Assembly (NCBI RefSeq): GCF_900107045.1
Contig: NZ_FNON01000005.1
Location: forward strand, 558,001 to 622,000
Reading direction: 5' to 3'
Length of the DNA stretch: 64,000 nt
From: Amycolatopsis xylanica
Lineage (GTDB): Bacteria > Actinomycetota > Actinomycetes > Mycobacteriales > Pseudonocardiaceae
In this document: positions 43,875 through 51,874 of the stretch, piece after piece
How positions within the stretch are numbered: position 1 is the first letter of the stretch
Layout of the letters: every line of letters begins with the position of its first letter
Position numbers and translations under genes: made by a program
Notes under the pieces: model-generated
What the model was told of the DNA's origin: nothing
Database searches by the model: none
Seen by the model: only the letters and a program-made list of their open reading frames with translations

Positions 43875-44786
43875 ATGAAGGCAGTCAGGTTCGACAACTA
43901 CGGCGGTCTCGACGTGCTGCGGATCGCCGAGGTCGAGCGCCCCGAACCCGGCGCGCACCAGGTGCTGGTCCAGGTCAAGGCGGCCGGGATCAACCCCGGC
44001 GAGGCCAAGATCCGCAACGGCGACCTGCACGCGATGTGGCCAGCCACCTTCCCGTCGGGCGAGGGCAGCGACCTCGCCGGGATCGTCGCGGCGATCGGCG
44101 AGGGCGTCGAAGGCTTCCAGGTCGGCGACGAGGTGTTCGGGTTCACCAACAAGCGCGGCAGCCACGCCGAGTTCGTGCTCGTCGAGGACGACGAGCTGCT
44201 CGCCAAGCCCGCGGACGTGCCGTGGACAGTCGCGGGCTCGCTGTTCGTCGCGGGTACGACGGCCGTCGCCGCCGTCCGCGCCGTGGACCTCGAGCAGGGC
44301 GATGTCGTCGTCGTGTCCGGCGCCGCGGGCGGTGTCGGGTCGATCGTCGTGCAGCTCGCGGTCGCCGCGGGCGCGACCGTGATCGGGCTCGCGAGCCCCG
44401 GCAACCACGCGTGGCTCAAGGAACTCGGCGTCATCCCGGTCGCGTACGGCGAAGGTGTCGCGGACCGGATCAAGGCCGAGGGCACGCCGGTCGCGTTCCT
44501 CGACAACTTCGGCGGTGGCTATGTCGACCTCGCGCTGGACCTCGGCATCGCGAAGGAGCGGATCAACACGATCATCGACTTCGCCGCCGCGGCGAAGCAC
44601 GGCGTCAAGGCCGAGGGCAACGAGGCGGCCGCGACCACCGGGACGCTGGCCGAGCTGATCACGCTGATCCAGAAGGGCCTGCTGCAGATCACCGTCGCCG
44701 CGACCTACCCGCTCACCGAGGTCCGCGAGGCCTTCCGTGAGCTGGAGCGCGGGCACACTCACGGCAAGATCGTGCTGGAACCCTGA
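43875..44786 (+). CDS. NADP-dependent quinone oxidoreductase-like alcohol dehydrogenase
   Basis: The 303-residue protein belongs to the zinc-independent medium-chain dehydrogenase family: an N-terminal GroES-like domain (AGINPGEAKIRNG) and a Rossmann fold with SGAAGGVGSIVVQLAVAAGATVIG. These enzymes reduce quinones or enones with NADPH. ATG 43875 follows AGGGAGA. It is the likely target of the divergent MmyB-type regulator. Its 3' end overlaps the converging FAAL gene by 28 bp. Confidence 0.9.
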   Translation: MKAVRFDNYGGLDVLRIAEVERPEPGAHQVLVQVKAAGINPGEAKIRNGDLHAMWPATFPSGEGSDLAGIVAAIGEGVEGFQVGDEVFGFTNKRGSHAEFVLVEDDELLAKPADVPWTVAGSLFVAGTTAVAAVRAVDLEQGDVVVVSGAAGGVGSIVVQLAVAAGATVIGLASPGNHAWLKELGVIPVAYGEGVADRIKAEGTPVAFLDNFGGGYVDLALDLGIAKERINTIIDFAAAAKHGVKAEGNEAAATTGTLAELITLIQKGLLQITVAATYPLTEVREAFRELERGHTHGKIVLEP

Positions 44787-46537
44787 GCGTCGGCGAACAC
44801 CGTCCCGTCGAAGGTGCCCGCGAGATAGGCGGCCCGGCACGCCGCGCGGCGCACCTTGCCGCTGGTCGTCTTCAGTACCAGCCCCGGTTTCCCGACGACG
44901 ACGGCACGGCACAAGAGCTGGTGGTCTTCGTGGACCCGCGCGGACACCGCGTCCGCGATCTCCTCGATCTCGGCGGGGGAGACCCGGTCCCGGCGGGTCT
45001 CCACGAAGATCGCCACGCGCTCGTCCTCGTCGCCCGGCACGCCGAACGCGGCCAGCCCGCCGGGGCGGACCAGCGGATGGCAGTCGCGCACGCTCTCCTC
45101 GACGTCGATCGGGTAGACGCTGTGGCCGTGCGTGATGATCAGGTCCTTCAGCCGCGAGGTGACGTACAGCTCGCCGTCGTGGACGAACCCGAGATCACCG
45201 GTGCGCAGGAACTCGCCGTCCGGCCCACCGTCCACTCGCGCGCGGAACGTCGCCTCGGTCGCGGCCTCGTCGCCCCAGTAGCCGAGCGCCTTGCCCGGTG
45301 AGTCGACCCAGATCTCGCCGACCCGGTCCGGCGCGCACCGGCGCCGGGTCTCGGGGTCGACGATCAGCAGCCGCGCGCCCTCCTTGGTCACCCGGCCGCA
45401 GCCGATGTACTCGACGCCGTCCTCGCCGGGGCGCGGCAGCACGATGCCCTTCTCGAGCGCGGTCCGGTCCACCCACAGCCTGCTCTTGCCGCCCACGGTC
45501 ACGCTGACCGTGTGCTCGGCCAGCCCGTACGCGGGACAGAACGTCTCCGGCCGCAGCCCGCTGACGGAGAAGGCGGCGAAGAAGTTGTCCACTGTGGACG
45601 GCCGGATCGGCTCGGCCGCGGACAGCACCGAGCGCAGCGTGCTCAGGTCCCACCGCTTCCGCTGCTCGGCGGTGGTCTTGCGGACGGCGAGCTCGAAGGC
45701 GAAGTTCGGCGCGGCCACATGCGTCGCGCCGACCCGGCTCATCACCTCGAACCAGACGGCGGGGCGCTGCAGGAAGGTCAGCGGCGCCATCAGCCAGCTG
45801 TGGCCGTTGCCCGCGAGGGTGCTGATGATCATGCTGATCAGCCCGAAGTCGTGGTACTGCGGCAGCCACGAGACGGCACGGGCCCCGTCGCCGAGCCCGA
45901 GGTCGCGCGCGTTCGCGAAGACCTCGTGCGCGAGGTTCCGGTGGGTCACGACCACGCCCTTCGGCGCCGACGTCGACCCCGAGGTGTACTGCAGCAACGC
46001 GGGCTCGTCGGGGCTCTCGGGCTCGTGCCAGTCGTGCGCGAGCACGCGCGCGGGCGCGATCGTGTCCGTCCGGTACCACTTGAGCTTCGGCCAGCGCGGG
46101 GTGTCGCGGCTCAGCATCGAGGTGACCGATCCGAGCGTGCGCGAGCGGTCGTAGGCCGTGTTCGTCAGCGCCACCCGCGCGCCGCAGCCGTCGATGACGT
46201 TGCCGAACCCGGCCAGATCGGGCTTGAGCCGGAACGGGCGCGGCGGATGGACGGGCACCGGGACGACCCCGGCGATCAGGCAGCCGGTCAGCGCGCTGAG
46301 GAAGTCCGGTGACGGCGGGTAGACCAGCGCCACGCGGTCACCGGGGGTGAGACCCCAGTCCCGCAGCGCGGCGGCGACGCCCTCGGCCGAGGCGGCCAGC
46401 CCGCCCGCGGTGATCGTCAGCTCGTCGTGCCCCTGGTCGTCCACGAAGGTGAACAGCGGCCGCGACGGCTGGTCCTCCACGAGGTCGTGGAAAGCCGTCA
46501 GCACTGTCACACCGGCTTCCGTTTCGGGCACGGTCAA
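44759..46537 (-). CDS. Fatty acyl-AMP ligase (FAAL)
   Basis: The 592-residue adenylate-forming enzyme has the phosphate loop LQYTSGSTSAPKGV and the FAAL motifs LPQYHDFGLIS and FLQRPAVWFEVMSRVGATHVAAPNFAFEL, with PAYGLAEHTVSVT and TGDLGFVHDGELYVTSRLKD downstream. FAALs activate fatty acids as acyl-adenylates and pass them to carrier proteins of PKS, NRPS or lipid pathways rather than to CoA. No carrier protein or PKS/NRPS gene is in the window. TTG 46537 overlaps the DUF2127 stop (TTGA), indicating coupling; GTG 46531 is an alternative. Confidence 0.9.
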   Translation of the reverse strand: MTVPETEAGVTVLTAFHDLVEDQPSRPLFTFVDDQGHDELTITAGGLAASAEGVAAALRDWGLTPGDRVALVYPPSPDFLSALTGCLIAGVVPVPVHPPRPFRLKPDLAGFGNVIDGCGARVALTNTAYDRSRTLGSVTSMLSRDTPRWPKLKWYRTDTIAPARVLAHDWHEPESPDEPALLQYTSGSTSAPKGVVVTHRNLAHEVFANARDLGLGDGARAVSWLPQYHDFGLISMIISTLAGNGHSWLMAPLTFLQRPAVWFEVMSRVGATHVAAPNFAFELAVRKTTAEQRKRWDLSTLRSVLSAAEPIRPSTVDNFFAAFSVSGLRPETFCPAYGLAEHTVSVTVGGKSRLWVDRTALEKGIVLPRPGEDGVEYIGCGRVTKEGARLLIVDPETRRRCAPDRVGEIWVDSPGKALGYWGDEAATEATFRARVDGGPDGEFLRTGDLGFVHDGELYVTSRLKDLIITHGHSVYPIDVEESVRDCHPLVRPGGLAAFGVPGDEDERVAIFVETRRDRVSPAEIEEIADAVSARVHEDHQLLCRAVVVGKPGLVLKTTSGKVRRAACRAAYLAGTFDGTVFADAQGSSTILP

Positions 46538-47031
46538 CTCTTAGGGGGTTTCCCGTCCCGATGCAAGCCTGCCGCTCTGAGCTCGCGGTATTCACGCAGG
46601 ACCAGCACGATGATCAGCAGGTCGAGCGCGGCGAACACGGGGAGCGCGATCGAGTGCGTGTGGACGGCGCGCAGCACCTCGTACACCACGAACGCGCCCA
46701 GCACGATCGCGGCGACCGGGTACGCGCGCACGATCTTGCGCGCGAGCGCCCAGACGAGCACGAGCTTGATCAGTCCATGTGCGAGCAGGTAGACGATCGC
46801 GAAGGTCTTCGTGCCGCCGTCGGCGAACCCGTCGGCGGCCGCCTGCAGATGCCGGGCGAGTGTCCCGCGCGGATCGCCGAGCAGGTCACGCGTGATCACC
46901 GCGTGCGCGAAGCCGGTCACCACCGACGCGGGGATCACGGCGAGCACGAGCGCGCCGAGCAGCTGCGCCGCGCCGTCGAGTCCTTTGAGTGCGATCGCGA
47001 CCCTGAACAGCTTCTCCGTACGGTCCGCCAT
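46534..47031 (-). CDS. DUF2127 membrane protein
   Basis: The 165-residue protein has about four membrane helices and the DUF2127 pattern (FRVAIALKGLDGAAQLLGA; IVYLLAHGLIKLVLVWAL). The function is unknown. It is coupled to the FAAL gene by a four-base overlap and follows the LysR gene after 42 bp, so it may serve the same lipid process. Confidence 0.85.
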   Translation of the reverse strand: MADRTEKLFRVAIALKGLDGAAQLLGALVLAVIPASVVTGFAHAVITRDLLGDPRGTLARHLQAAADGFADGGTKTFAIVYLLAHGLIKLVLVWALARKIVRAYPVAAIVLGAFVVYEVLRAVHTHSIALPVFAALDLLIIVLVLREYRELRAAGLHRDGKPPKS

Positions 47032-47073
47032 GACCGCGAGCTTGCCCGAAAACCGGCCGTGACGCGCGGTGAC

Positions 47074-48027
47074 CTACTTCGAGAGGGTGTTGCCGAGCCA
47101 GTTGACGTAGACCGGTGAGCGCCGCGCCTGGTCCCAGTAGCCGGTGGCCGCCGCGCCGGCGAGCTGCTCGCAGTAGCGCGCGACCGGGCTCTCGCTGTGC
47201 ATCGCCAGCACGTGCCGCAGCTCGGTCTTGATGTCCTTGATCGGCAGCACCGCGATTCCCTTGGCGGCCATGGTGGTCGCCTGCACCAGCATCATCCCGA
47301 GCCCGCGTTCGAGCACGTCCCTGGCGTTGTACCCGCTGAGCCGGTACGCCACGTGCGGGGTGAACCCGGCCTGCTCGCACAGCCCGCGCAGGTACTCGCC
47401 GCAGCCGATCTCCAGATCGGCCGGCAGTATCCAGCTCTGACCGGCCAGATCGCCGAGGCAGACTTCGTCCTGATTGGACAGTGGGTTGGTGCTCGCCATC
47501 GCGACGAACACCGGCTCGGTGACCACGTCGCGCACGATCACGTCCGGCGGGCGGGGCAGCGGCAGGTTCGGATGCTCCAGCAGGGTCGCGAGCTCGAGCC
47601 CGCCGGAGGCGAGCAGGTCCATCGCGTCGTGGCCGCCGCGTTGCTGGCGCATGGTGATTTCGGAGTTCGTCGCCAGCTCGCGCAGGCGCTGGATCACCGG
47701 ACCGGCGAGCGGCGTCGGATGCCCGGCGAAGCGGATCACCCGGGGCGCGCTGTCCCGATCAGCGGTGCGGAGCTGGGCCTCTTCGAGCAGTTTGTCCAGT
47801 GAGGGCAACAGAACCCGGGTGTGGTCGATCACCAGCTGGCCGAGCGCCGTCGGTCTCGCGCCTTGCTTGTCACGGAAGAACAGGGAACCGCCCAGCATCC
47901 GCTCGACCCGCTGTAGCTGATAGGTGAGCGCGGGCTGGGTCAGCCCGAGACTGGCAGCCGCTTTGGTGAGGCTTCCCGCGTCGCCGATGGCACGAATCAT
48001 TCTGAGCTGACGGACCTCGAGCTCCAT
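47074..48027 (-). CDS. LysR family transcriptional regulator
   Basis: The protein has about 317 residues with the LysR helix-turn-helix (GSLTKAAASLGLTQPALTYQLQRVERMLGGSLFFRD) and a C-terminal effector-binding domain. ATG 48027 gives the usual MELEVRQLRM start; ATG 48039 adds four residues. It could control the P450, the DUF2127-FAAL pair or itself; an inverted repeat lies upstream at 48068-48084. Confidence 0.9.
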   Translation of the reverse strand: MELEVRQLRMIRAIGDAGSLTKAAASLGLTQPALTYQLQRVERMLGGSLFFRDKQGARPTALGQLVIDHTRVLLPSLDKLLEEAQLRTADRDSAPRVIRFAGHPTPLAGPVIQRLRELATNSEITMRQQRGGHDAMDLLASGGLELATLLEHPNLPLPRPPDVIVRDVVTEPVFVAMASTNPLSNQDEVCLGDLAGQSWILPADLEIGCGEYLRGLCEQAGFTPHVAYRLSGYNARDVLERGLGMMLVQATTMAAKGIAVLPIKDIKTELRHVLAMHSESPVARYCEQLAGAAATGYWDQARRSPVYVNWLGNTLSK

Positions 48028-48067
48028 GTTCGGAAGCATACAAGTAAACCGTTTGGCACGAAACTAC

Positions 48068-48084
48068 CCGGTAATGGGTACCGG
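48068..48084. promoter_or_regulatory. Inverted repeat upstream of the LysR gene
   Basis: CCGGTA and TACCGG flank ATGGG about 41 bp upstream of the LysR start, a fitting place for an autoregulatory LysR site. Confidence 0.4.
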
Positions 48085-48119
48085 TACGGGAAAAACGCGT
48101 CCGTGGAATGTGTGGCGCG

Positions 48120-48257
48120 CTACCGCGATATTCGGCGGATGTATTCGATTTCCCCGTCTTCGCAGGAGAAACGGTGTGCCGGATGGCGTTCGCGGTGGCC
48201 GTGCGCCCGCACGTGCACGCGGTGATAAGCGGTTCGCGGGAATGTCAGTTCGGTCAT
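48120..48257 (-). CDS. Tiny ORF (45 aa) translationally coupled to the P450
   Basis: ATG 48257 overlaps the P450 stop in an ATGA arrangement and opens a 45-residue frame ending at TAG 48120. The product is basic and His/Arg rich in the middle (YHRVHVRAHGHRERHPAHRF), with one Cys and an acidic stretch before the C-terminus EYIRRISR. I recognise no family. The coupling suggests translation, but third-position GC is only about two thirds, below that of neighbouring genes, so it may be chance. A small P450 partner or RiPP-type precursor is possible. Confidence 0.35.
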   Translation of the reverse strand: MTELTFPRTAYHRVHVRAHGHRERHPAHRFSCEDGEIEYIRRISR

Positions 48258-49453
48258 GGCCACGTCACGTCGAGCCGGTCGAGGCAGGCGTGCCTGCCGT
48301 TGTGGAAGTACCGGATCGGCCGGTTGAGCAACCGGTAGTCGGGATGGCGCGCCAGTTCCGCCAGCACCGTCTCGAATTCCAGGCGCGCGAGATGTGCACC
48401 GATACAGAAGTGGATGCCCGCGCCGAAACCCAGGTGGTGCACGGGTCCCCGGTCGAGGCGGAACTCGTCCGGCGCGGCGAACCGGCGTGGATCGCGGTTC
48501 GCCGCGCCGGTGAGCAGCACGACCCTGGCGCCGCTCGGGATGACCACGTCCGCGATGGTCACCTCCCGGGTGGTCACCCTGGTCCCGTGGTCGACCGGCG
48601 ACCACAGCCTGAGTGTCTCCTCGATGGCGACGGGAATGAGGCGCCGGTCGCCGCGCAGCCTGCTCTGCAGATCGGGGCGCTCACCCAATTGCCACAACAG
48701 GTGTGACAGCGAGTTCATCGTTGTCTCGTGCCCGGCGACGGCGAAAGAGACGAGCATCGCGTGCAATTCGGATTCGGTGACCGGCCTGCCGTCGATCCGG
48801 GACCGGACGAGCGCGGAGAGGTAGTCCTCGCCCGGTTCGGCCTTGGCGCGCTTGATCTCGGCGCGGAACAACTCGGCGAACGGCGGCCAGAATCGTTCGG
48901 CCGGGCCGTCACTCGGCATTCGCGTCCAGCCGATCGCCGCGAGTTCGGCGATCCGCTCGCGCGCGTCCTCGGAGAAACCGACGGCGAGTGAGACGGCGGC
49001 GAGTGGCAGCGTCGCCGCCAATTCCGTGACTAGATCACCACCGCCGCGCCGCACCAGTGGTTCGACCACTCGCCGCACCAGTTTCGCGATGTCGTACTTC
49101 AGCCGCCGCACGGCGCCGATGGTGCACGGCGGCCGCATCAGCTCGCGGAACACGGCCTGTTCGGGAGGGTCGTAATCGAGCGGCGCGAAGCGTGGTGTGT
49201 CCGCGGTGCGCGGGAAGAGCACGCCCTCCGCGGAGCTGAACGTCCGGTGGTCCTTGAGCGCGGCCTCGACGTCGTCGTAGCGTGAGAGTATCCACATGCC
49301 ACCGTGCGCCCGCGAGTACGCGACCCGCTGTCCTTCGCGGAGCGCGCGGTGCACGAGCACGGCCATGTCCGGGGTCAGTTCCCGGTCGTGGTGGTCGAAA
49401 TCCTGGCTCAGCCGCGCGCTGGCGAGCTGTGTCGGGTGAGCGCCGGCCATCAT
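48254..49453 (-). CDS. Cytochrome P450
   Basis: The 399-residue protein has the I-helix AGHETT (240-245) for oxygen activation, ExxR (E279-R282), and the haem loop FGAGIHFCIGAHLAR with Cys350 as the iron ligand. It is a class I bacterial P450 needing ferredoxin and reductase, neither of which is adjacent. ATG 49453 (second ATG 49450) is used. The substrate is unknown. It is followed by the tiny coupled ORF and preceded by a strong hairpin at 49538-49591. Confidence 0.92.
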   Translation of the reverse strand: MMAGAHPTQLASARLSQDFDHHDRELTPDMAVLVHRALREGQRVAYSRAHGGMWILSRYDDVEAALKDHRTFSSAEGVLFPRTADTPRFAPLDYDPPEQAVFRELMRPPCTIGAVRRLKYDIAKLVRRVVEPLVRRGGGDLVTELAATLPLAAVSLAVGFSEDARERIAELAAIGWTRMPSDGPAERFWPPFAELFRAEIKRAKAEPGEDYLSALVRSRIDGRPVTESELHAMLVSFAVAGHETTMNSLSHLLWQLGERPDLQSRLRGDRRLIPVAIEETLRLWSPVDHGTRVTTREVTIADVVIPSGARVVLLTGAANRDPRRFAAPDEFRLDRGPVHHLGFGAGIHFCIGAHLARLEFETVLAELARHPDYRLLNRPIRYFHNGRHACLDRLDVTWP

Positions 49454-49537
49454 CCGCCGATCTTCCCGAGCCCCGTGCGCCGGGGCAACCGCCGTTCGGA
49501 TCAGCCGTGGACTGTCCACAAAGGAGGGTGGAAGCCA

Positions 49538-49591
49538 CGCCGTCCCGGAGCCCGGTGAGCCCGCCCGTGGCTCGCCGGGCCCGGGACGGCG
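49538..49591. other. Very stable hairpin in the 538-bp gap upstream of the P450
   Basis: Arms 49538-49561 and 49569-49591 pair over 23 bp with one bulged A, one wobble and a 7-nt loop. It begins 85 bp upstream of the P450 start. The gap between P450 and DUF4383 genes (49454-49991) otherwise holds only a small hairpin (49732-49755) and the terminator at 49945-49981; I see no convincing gene in it. The hairpin could be a leader structure of the P450 mRNA or a relic terminator. Confidence 0.45.
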
Positions 49592-49944
49592 GTGGCGGGC
49601 AGGCGGACGCGACACCTGCCCGAGGTCACGCGCACGACGAAGCCACCCTTTCTTCAGGGTTCGAATAAATGGAATCCGCGCCGCTTGCGGTACCGGAAGA
49701 TACTCAGGCACCCGCCCGCTCACAAGACCGCGCGGCACCCGGCGGGAGGTGCCGCCCAATGGGGCAGCACGCGTCCGAATCGGCTAACCGGCGGCGCCGT
49801 TTCCCGGGCTGTGGGCAGACCTGACCGGGCGAAGAGGTGACGGGACGGACACGACGGCGGCCATTGGGGTTCGCGCGGGTCACCGATGGTGATGCCGGGG
49901 GTGCGGGCGGCCGGGGCAAGGTGACCCCTAATGGAGGCATGGGA

Positions 49945-49981
49945 AAGCCGCAGACATGGGATGGTCCCTTGCCTGCGGCTT
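49945..49981 (-). terminator. Terminator of the DUF4383 gene
   Basis: AAGCCGCAG (49945-49953) and its complement (49973-49981) form a 9-bp stem containing an inner GGGA/TCCC pair; it lies 10 bp past the minus-strand stop. Confidence 0.65.
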
Positions 49982-49991
49982 CGGTGGTGCG

Positions 49992-50573
49992 TCAGTGAGC
50001 CGCTTGTTCCCGGTGGGTGTCGGGCGCGGCGTGCTTCGGCTGGGGGATCGGCTGGGGGATCGGCTCGGTCACCGTGCGGTCGGCCTGGATCGGTTCGGAG
50101 ACCTCGGCGGGCTCTTCCTCCTCGATCAGCACCTGCTTGCGTGCGGGCAGCATCGCGATCACGAGACCGAGCACCGCGAGGCCGAGGTGCAGCCAGTTGT
50201 CGGCGGTGTTCAGGTCGAGCGGGTTGCCCGCGGCGGACACGGGGTTCGAACTGAGCGCACCGGTGATCATCAGGCCCCAGACGAAGGCCGCGCCGTAGCC
50301 GAGCAGCAGCAGCCACCCGTAGAACCGCGCCAGCCCGGAGCCGGTGGCGAGCATGATGCCGACCAGCCCGGCCACCAGGTGCACGGTGTTGTGCAGCGGA
50401 TTGATGGCGAAGCCCAGCAGGGTGGCGTGGTGGTGCCCGGCGAAGTCGCCGAACCCGGTGCGGGTGAAGCCGACGATGCCGGCCACGACGAAGGCGATCC
50501 CGGTCAGCCCCGCCAGGACCTGGACGGGCTGCAGTCCTTTCACCTTGATGCGGGCCTTGTTCGCGCGAGTCAT
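49992..50573 (-). CDS. DUF4383 membrane protein
   Basis: The 193-residue protein has four membrane helices and the family motif NPLHNTVHLVAGLVGI with two conserved His. The cytoplasmic C-terminus is acidic and then Pro/Gln rich (EPIPQPIPQP). The function is unknown; such genes are widespread in actinobacteria and often stress related. ATG 50573 is preceded by AAGGAGAGG at a slightly long distance. Confidence 0.83.
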   Translation of the reverse strand: MTRANKARIKVKGLQPVQVLAGLTGIAFVVAGIVGFTRTGFGDFAGHHHATLLGFAINPLHNTVHLVAGLVGIMLATGSGLARFYGWLLLLGYGAAFVWGLMITGALSSNPVSAAGNPLDLNTADNWLHLGLAVLGLVIAMLPARKQVLIEEEEPAEVSEPIQADRTVTEPIPQPIPQPKHAAPDTHREQAAH

Positions 50574-50813
50574 CTCAGCGGTCCTCTCCTTCAGGTCAGG
50601 CCGTCTCGACCAGGGGTACCCAAAACGGACGCGGCCAAACCGGGGGCATTCCCGGCCCGGCTCACACACTTCGCGTCAGCGGAAAAGATCTTGGGCGAGA
50701 ACGTATTTCGCGCGGTGAAGCCCGGCTCTTATTCGTGTCGTTCGGGCCACGGTGTTCCGGTCATCGGAGAGCGCTGAACGAACTCACTGTATGCCAAGGC
50801 TTGAGGGGGCCTG

Positions 50814-51815
50814 ATGCAGTTCAAGAAAATGATCGTGCCGATCCTCGCTGTCGTCGCTGTGACGGGGACCGGCGCCACCACGGCGGCCGCGGCGAAAGCC
50901 GATCCCAACGCGGCGGTCGTGCGGCAGTCCACTCAGGACGCCAAGGACGTCCAGGCATATTGGACTCCCGAGCGGATGAGATCGGCGGTGCCGATGCCCG
51001 TTCCGGCGGCTTCGGCGAGCGCTTTGGCAAGCGCGCCAGCACAAACGTACAAGCTGCCCGCGATGTCCGCGCCCGGATTCGGCAAAGCCGTTTCGGCCGA
51101 GTTCGGCACGAACAGCGTGCAGGACATCACGCAGTCCGGGGTCTGGACCGCGCACGGGCAGATGCCGGCCAGCACGGTCGGCAAGCTGTACTTCACCACG
51201 CCCCAGGGCAACAGCGAATGCACGGCGTCGGTGATCGCCTCGAACAACCACAGCATGATCTGGACCGCCGGGCACTGCGCGAGTGACGGCGCGGGGCACT
51301 GGTACAGCAACTTCCAGTTCGTGCCCGACTATCACGACGGCGTGTGGCCGTACGGTTCGTGGGTGTGGAAGTCGGCTTCGACACCGACCGCCTACCTCAA
51401 CGGCCGCAACTTCGACTACGACGTCGCGGCGATCTCGTTGTGGCCGTCGAACGGCCGCAAGGTCGCCGACGTGGTCGGCTGGCAGGGGTACAAGTTCAAC
51501 TGGGGTTACAACTGGTTCGCCTACGAATTCGGCTACCCGTACGACACCCACCCCGCCCGCACCGGCATCAACGGCCAGCAGCTGCGGTACTGCGCGGCGG
51601 GTACCTGGCAGGCCGGTGGCCAGCAGGCGATCCACTGCGACCAGGGGCACGGCGCCAGTGGCGGGCCGTGGCTCGACGACCTGCAGTTCGCCCGCGGCTG
51701 GGGGTATCTGGTCGGCAACGTCAGCTATCACCCGTACGACTGGTCGGACGAGGAGCGCAGCCCGCACTTCGGTGACGCGGCCGTGAACGTCTACAACGCG
51801 CAGACCAACGTCTGA
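50814..51815 (+). CDS. Secreted V8/glutamyl-endopeptidase-like serine protease
   Basis: The 333-residue protein has a signal peptide (to about residue 27), a prosegment of about 90 residues and a trypsin-like domain with His154 (WTAGHCA), Asp203 (DYDVAAISLW) and Ser282 (GHGASGGPW). Cysteines at 136 and 155, and 260 and 275, can form the usual disulfides. This arrangement is found in secreted peptidases of the V8 group (S1B). ATG 50814 is preceded by GAGGGGG. A perfect hairpin follows. Confidence 0.9.
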   Translation: MQFKKMIVPILAVVAVTGTGATTAAAAKADPNAAVVRQSTQDAKDVQAYWTPERMRSAVPMPVPAASASALASAPAQTYKLPAMSAPGFGKAVSAEFGTNSVQDITQSGVWTAHGQMPASTVGKLYFTTPQGNSECTASVIASNNHSMIWTAGHCASDGAGHWYSNFQFVPDYHDGVWPYGSWVWKSASTPTAYLNGRNFDYDVAAISLWPSNGRKVADVVGWQGYKFNWGYNWFAYEFGYPYDTHPARTGINGQQLRYCAAGTWQAGGQQAIHCDQGHGASGGPWLDDLQFARGWGYLVGNVSYHPYDWSDEERSPHFGDAAVNVYNAQTNV

Positions 51816-51830
51816 TCGCTTTCGCAGGCG

Positions 51831-51860
51831 GCCGGGGACCGATTCCTGTCGGTCCCCGGC
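51831..51860 (+). terminator. Terminator of the V8-like protease gene
   Basis: Arms 51831-51842 (GCCGGGGACCGA) and 51849-51860 are perfectly complementary over 12 bp with loop TTCCTG. Confidence 0.78.
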
Positions 51861-51862
51861 TC

Positions 51863-51868
51863 TACGAT
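51863..51868 (+). promoter_or_regulatory. -10 element (TACGAT) for a leaderless PaaK-like transcript
   Basis: TACGAT ends 6 nt before ATG 51875, directly after the previous gene's terminator; there is no ribosome binding site. Confidence 0.5.
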
Positions 51869-51874
51869 GTCGGC

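Noticed and set aside
49645..49665. GGGTTCGAATAAAT resembling a tRNA T-loop
   Set aside because: No acceptor or anticodon stems could be formed around it; the match is limited to GTTCGAAT.
49592..49840. An 82-codon open frame in the gap upstream of the P450
   Set aside because: No ribosome binding site, no recognisable domain, composition like translated noncoding GC-rich DNA (many Arg, Pro, His), and part of it overlaps a hairpin.
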